Origin: Candidatus Dormiibacterota bacterium
GTDB lineage: Bacteria > Chloroflexota > Dormibacteria > Aeolococcales > Aeolococcaceae
DNA length: 5,853 bases
Assembly (NCBI GenBank): GCA_027451645.1
Contig: DAIDIX010000122.1
Location: 1-5,853 of the forward strand
Direction of reading: 5' to 3'
Below, one piece after another: positions 5,653 to 5,853 of the stretch (its first letter is position 1; each line of letters starts with the position of its first letter). The translations under genes were made by a program, and so were the position numbers. The notes beneath the pieces were generated by a model. That model saw only the letters and a list, made by a program, of their open reading frames with translations, made no database searches and had not been told where the DNA came from.

Positions 5653-5853
5653 AACGCAGGTATGCGTTCATTGCCGCGAAGAAAGAAGAAGACCACCACG
5701 CGAAAGTTTCTCGGCTCTGCAGCGTGGTGGGTGTCTCCCATGGTACCTGGTACCGACAGCAGAGTGGAAGCAAGAAGCGGACCCAACGACAGGAAGAAAC
5801 AGACACGCTCGTCGGGAAGATCCGTGATATCTGGATGAGCAGTGGCCAAACGT
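5649..5853 (+). CDS. IS3-family transposase OrfB, N-terminal part (truncated by window end)
   Basis: From the ATG at 5649 the frame is open to the window edge for 68 codons. It begins MKRRYAFIAAKKEEDHHAKV and continues with SRLCSVVGVSHGTWYRQQ (21-38), the typical 'ir.lCrvLgVSrsgyY.w' start of IS3 OrfB. TDTLVGKIRDIWMSSGQT (51-68) then matches the beginning of the HTH_21 region ahead of the usual YG.rri. The DDE catalytic domain that cuts and joins DNA should follow outside the window. The ATG overlaps the orfA stop by four bases, so orfB could be made by re-initiation. The -1 frame is also open upstream for at least 70 bases, so an OrfAB fusion by frameshifting is possible, but no canonical A6G-type slippery site is visible near the overlap. 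Confidence 0.88.
   Translation, partial: MKRRYAFIAAKKEEDHHAKVSRLCSVVGVSHGTWYRQQSGSKKRTQRQEETDTLVGKIRDIWMSSGQT

Larger units (their letters stand above)
5276..5853 (+). mobile_element. IS3-family insertion sequence, left part (runs off the window)
   Basis: The two overlapping reading frames, orfA and orfB, are the standard IS3-family arrangement. The element continues beyond the window, so neither its right end nor its target duplication can be seen. The left boundary is a guess: TGTTCACAGTCGGACA begins at 5276, starts with the TG usual for IS3 ends, and lies 80 bases before orfA, a normal distance. Whatever the exact end, it entered downstream of the DUF4239 stop at 5221 without breaking that gene. 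Confidence 0.55.

Overview
The window is a stretch of bacterial chromosome of moderate GC content (roughly mid-50s percent by eye) that uses the standard genetic code: TGA, TAA and TAG all act as stops, and several TGA stops are built into ATGA or TGATG gene overlaps. Nothing in it fixes the taxon. The mixture of families (APH(2'')-like kinase, DUF664/DinB protein, two-permease ABC-2 exporter, DUF4239 membrane protein, IS3-family element) would fit many environmental lineages, so I make no firm assignment.

Layout, left to right. (1) Positions 1-97 hold possibly the last codons of an unidentified plus-strand gene. (2) 98-991 (+) encodes an aminoglycoside-phosphotransferase-family kinase most like the APH(2'') group. 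(3) 992-1114 is a convergent intergenic gap with weak inverted repeats. (4) 1115-4201 (-) is a compact four-gene set. In transcription order it is an ABC ATPase, two ABC-2 permeases of the PF06182 type joined by overlapping stop/start codons, and, after a 68-nt gap, a DUF664/DinB-superfamily protein. (5) 4202-4426 is a divergent promoter region carrying two abutting perfect 8-bp inverted repeats just upstream of the ABC operon. (6) 4427-5221 (+) encodes a four-helix DUF4239 (bestrophin-like) membrane protein. (7) From about 5276 to the window end is the left part of an IS3-family insertion sequence: complete orfA and the start of orfB, with the remainder outside the window.

The ABC genes form a complete heteromeric exporter (one ATPase, two different permeases) of the class that includes cyanobacterial viologen exporters. 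The downstream DinB-like enzyme and the convergent APH-like kinase make a detoxification or drug-tolerance neighbourhood a reasonable but unproven reading. I see no CRISPR, tRNA, rRNA, phage or toxin-antitoxin module, and no clear evidence of an entirely new system. The most interesting non-coding signal is the pair of inverted repeats in the ABC operon leader.
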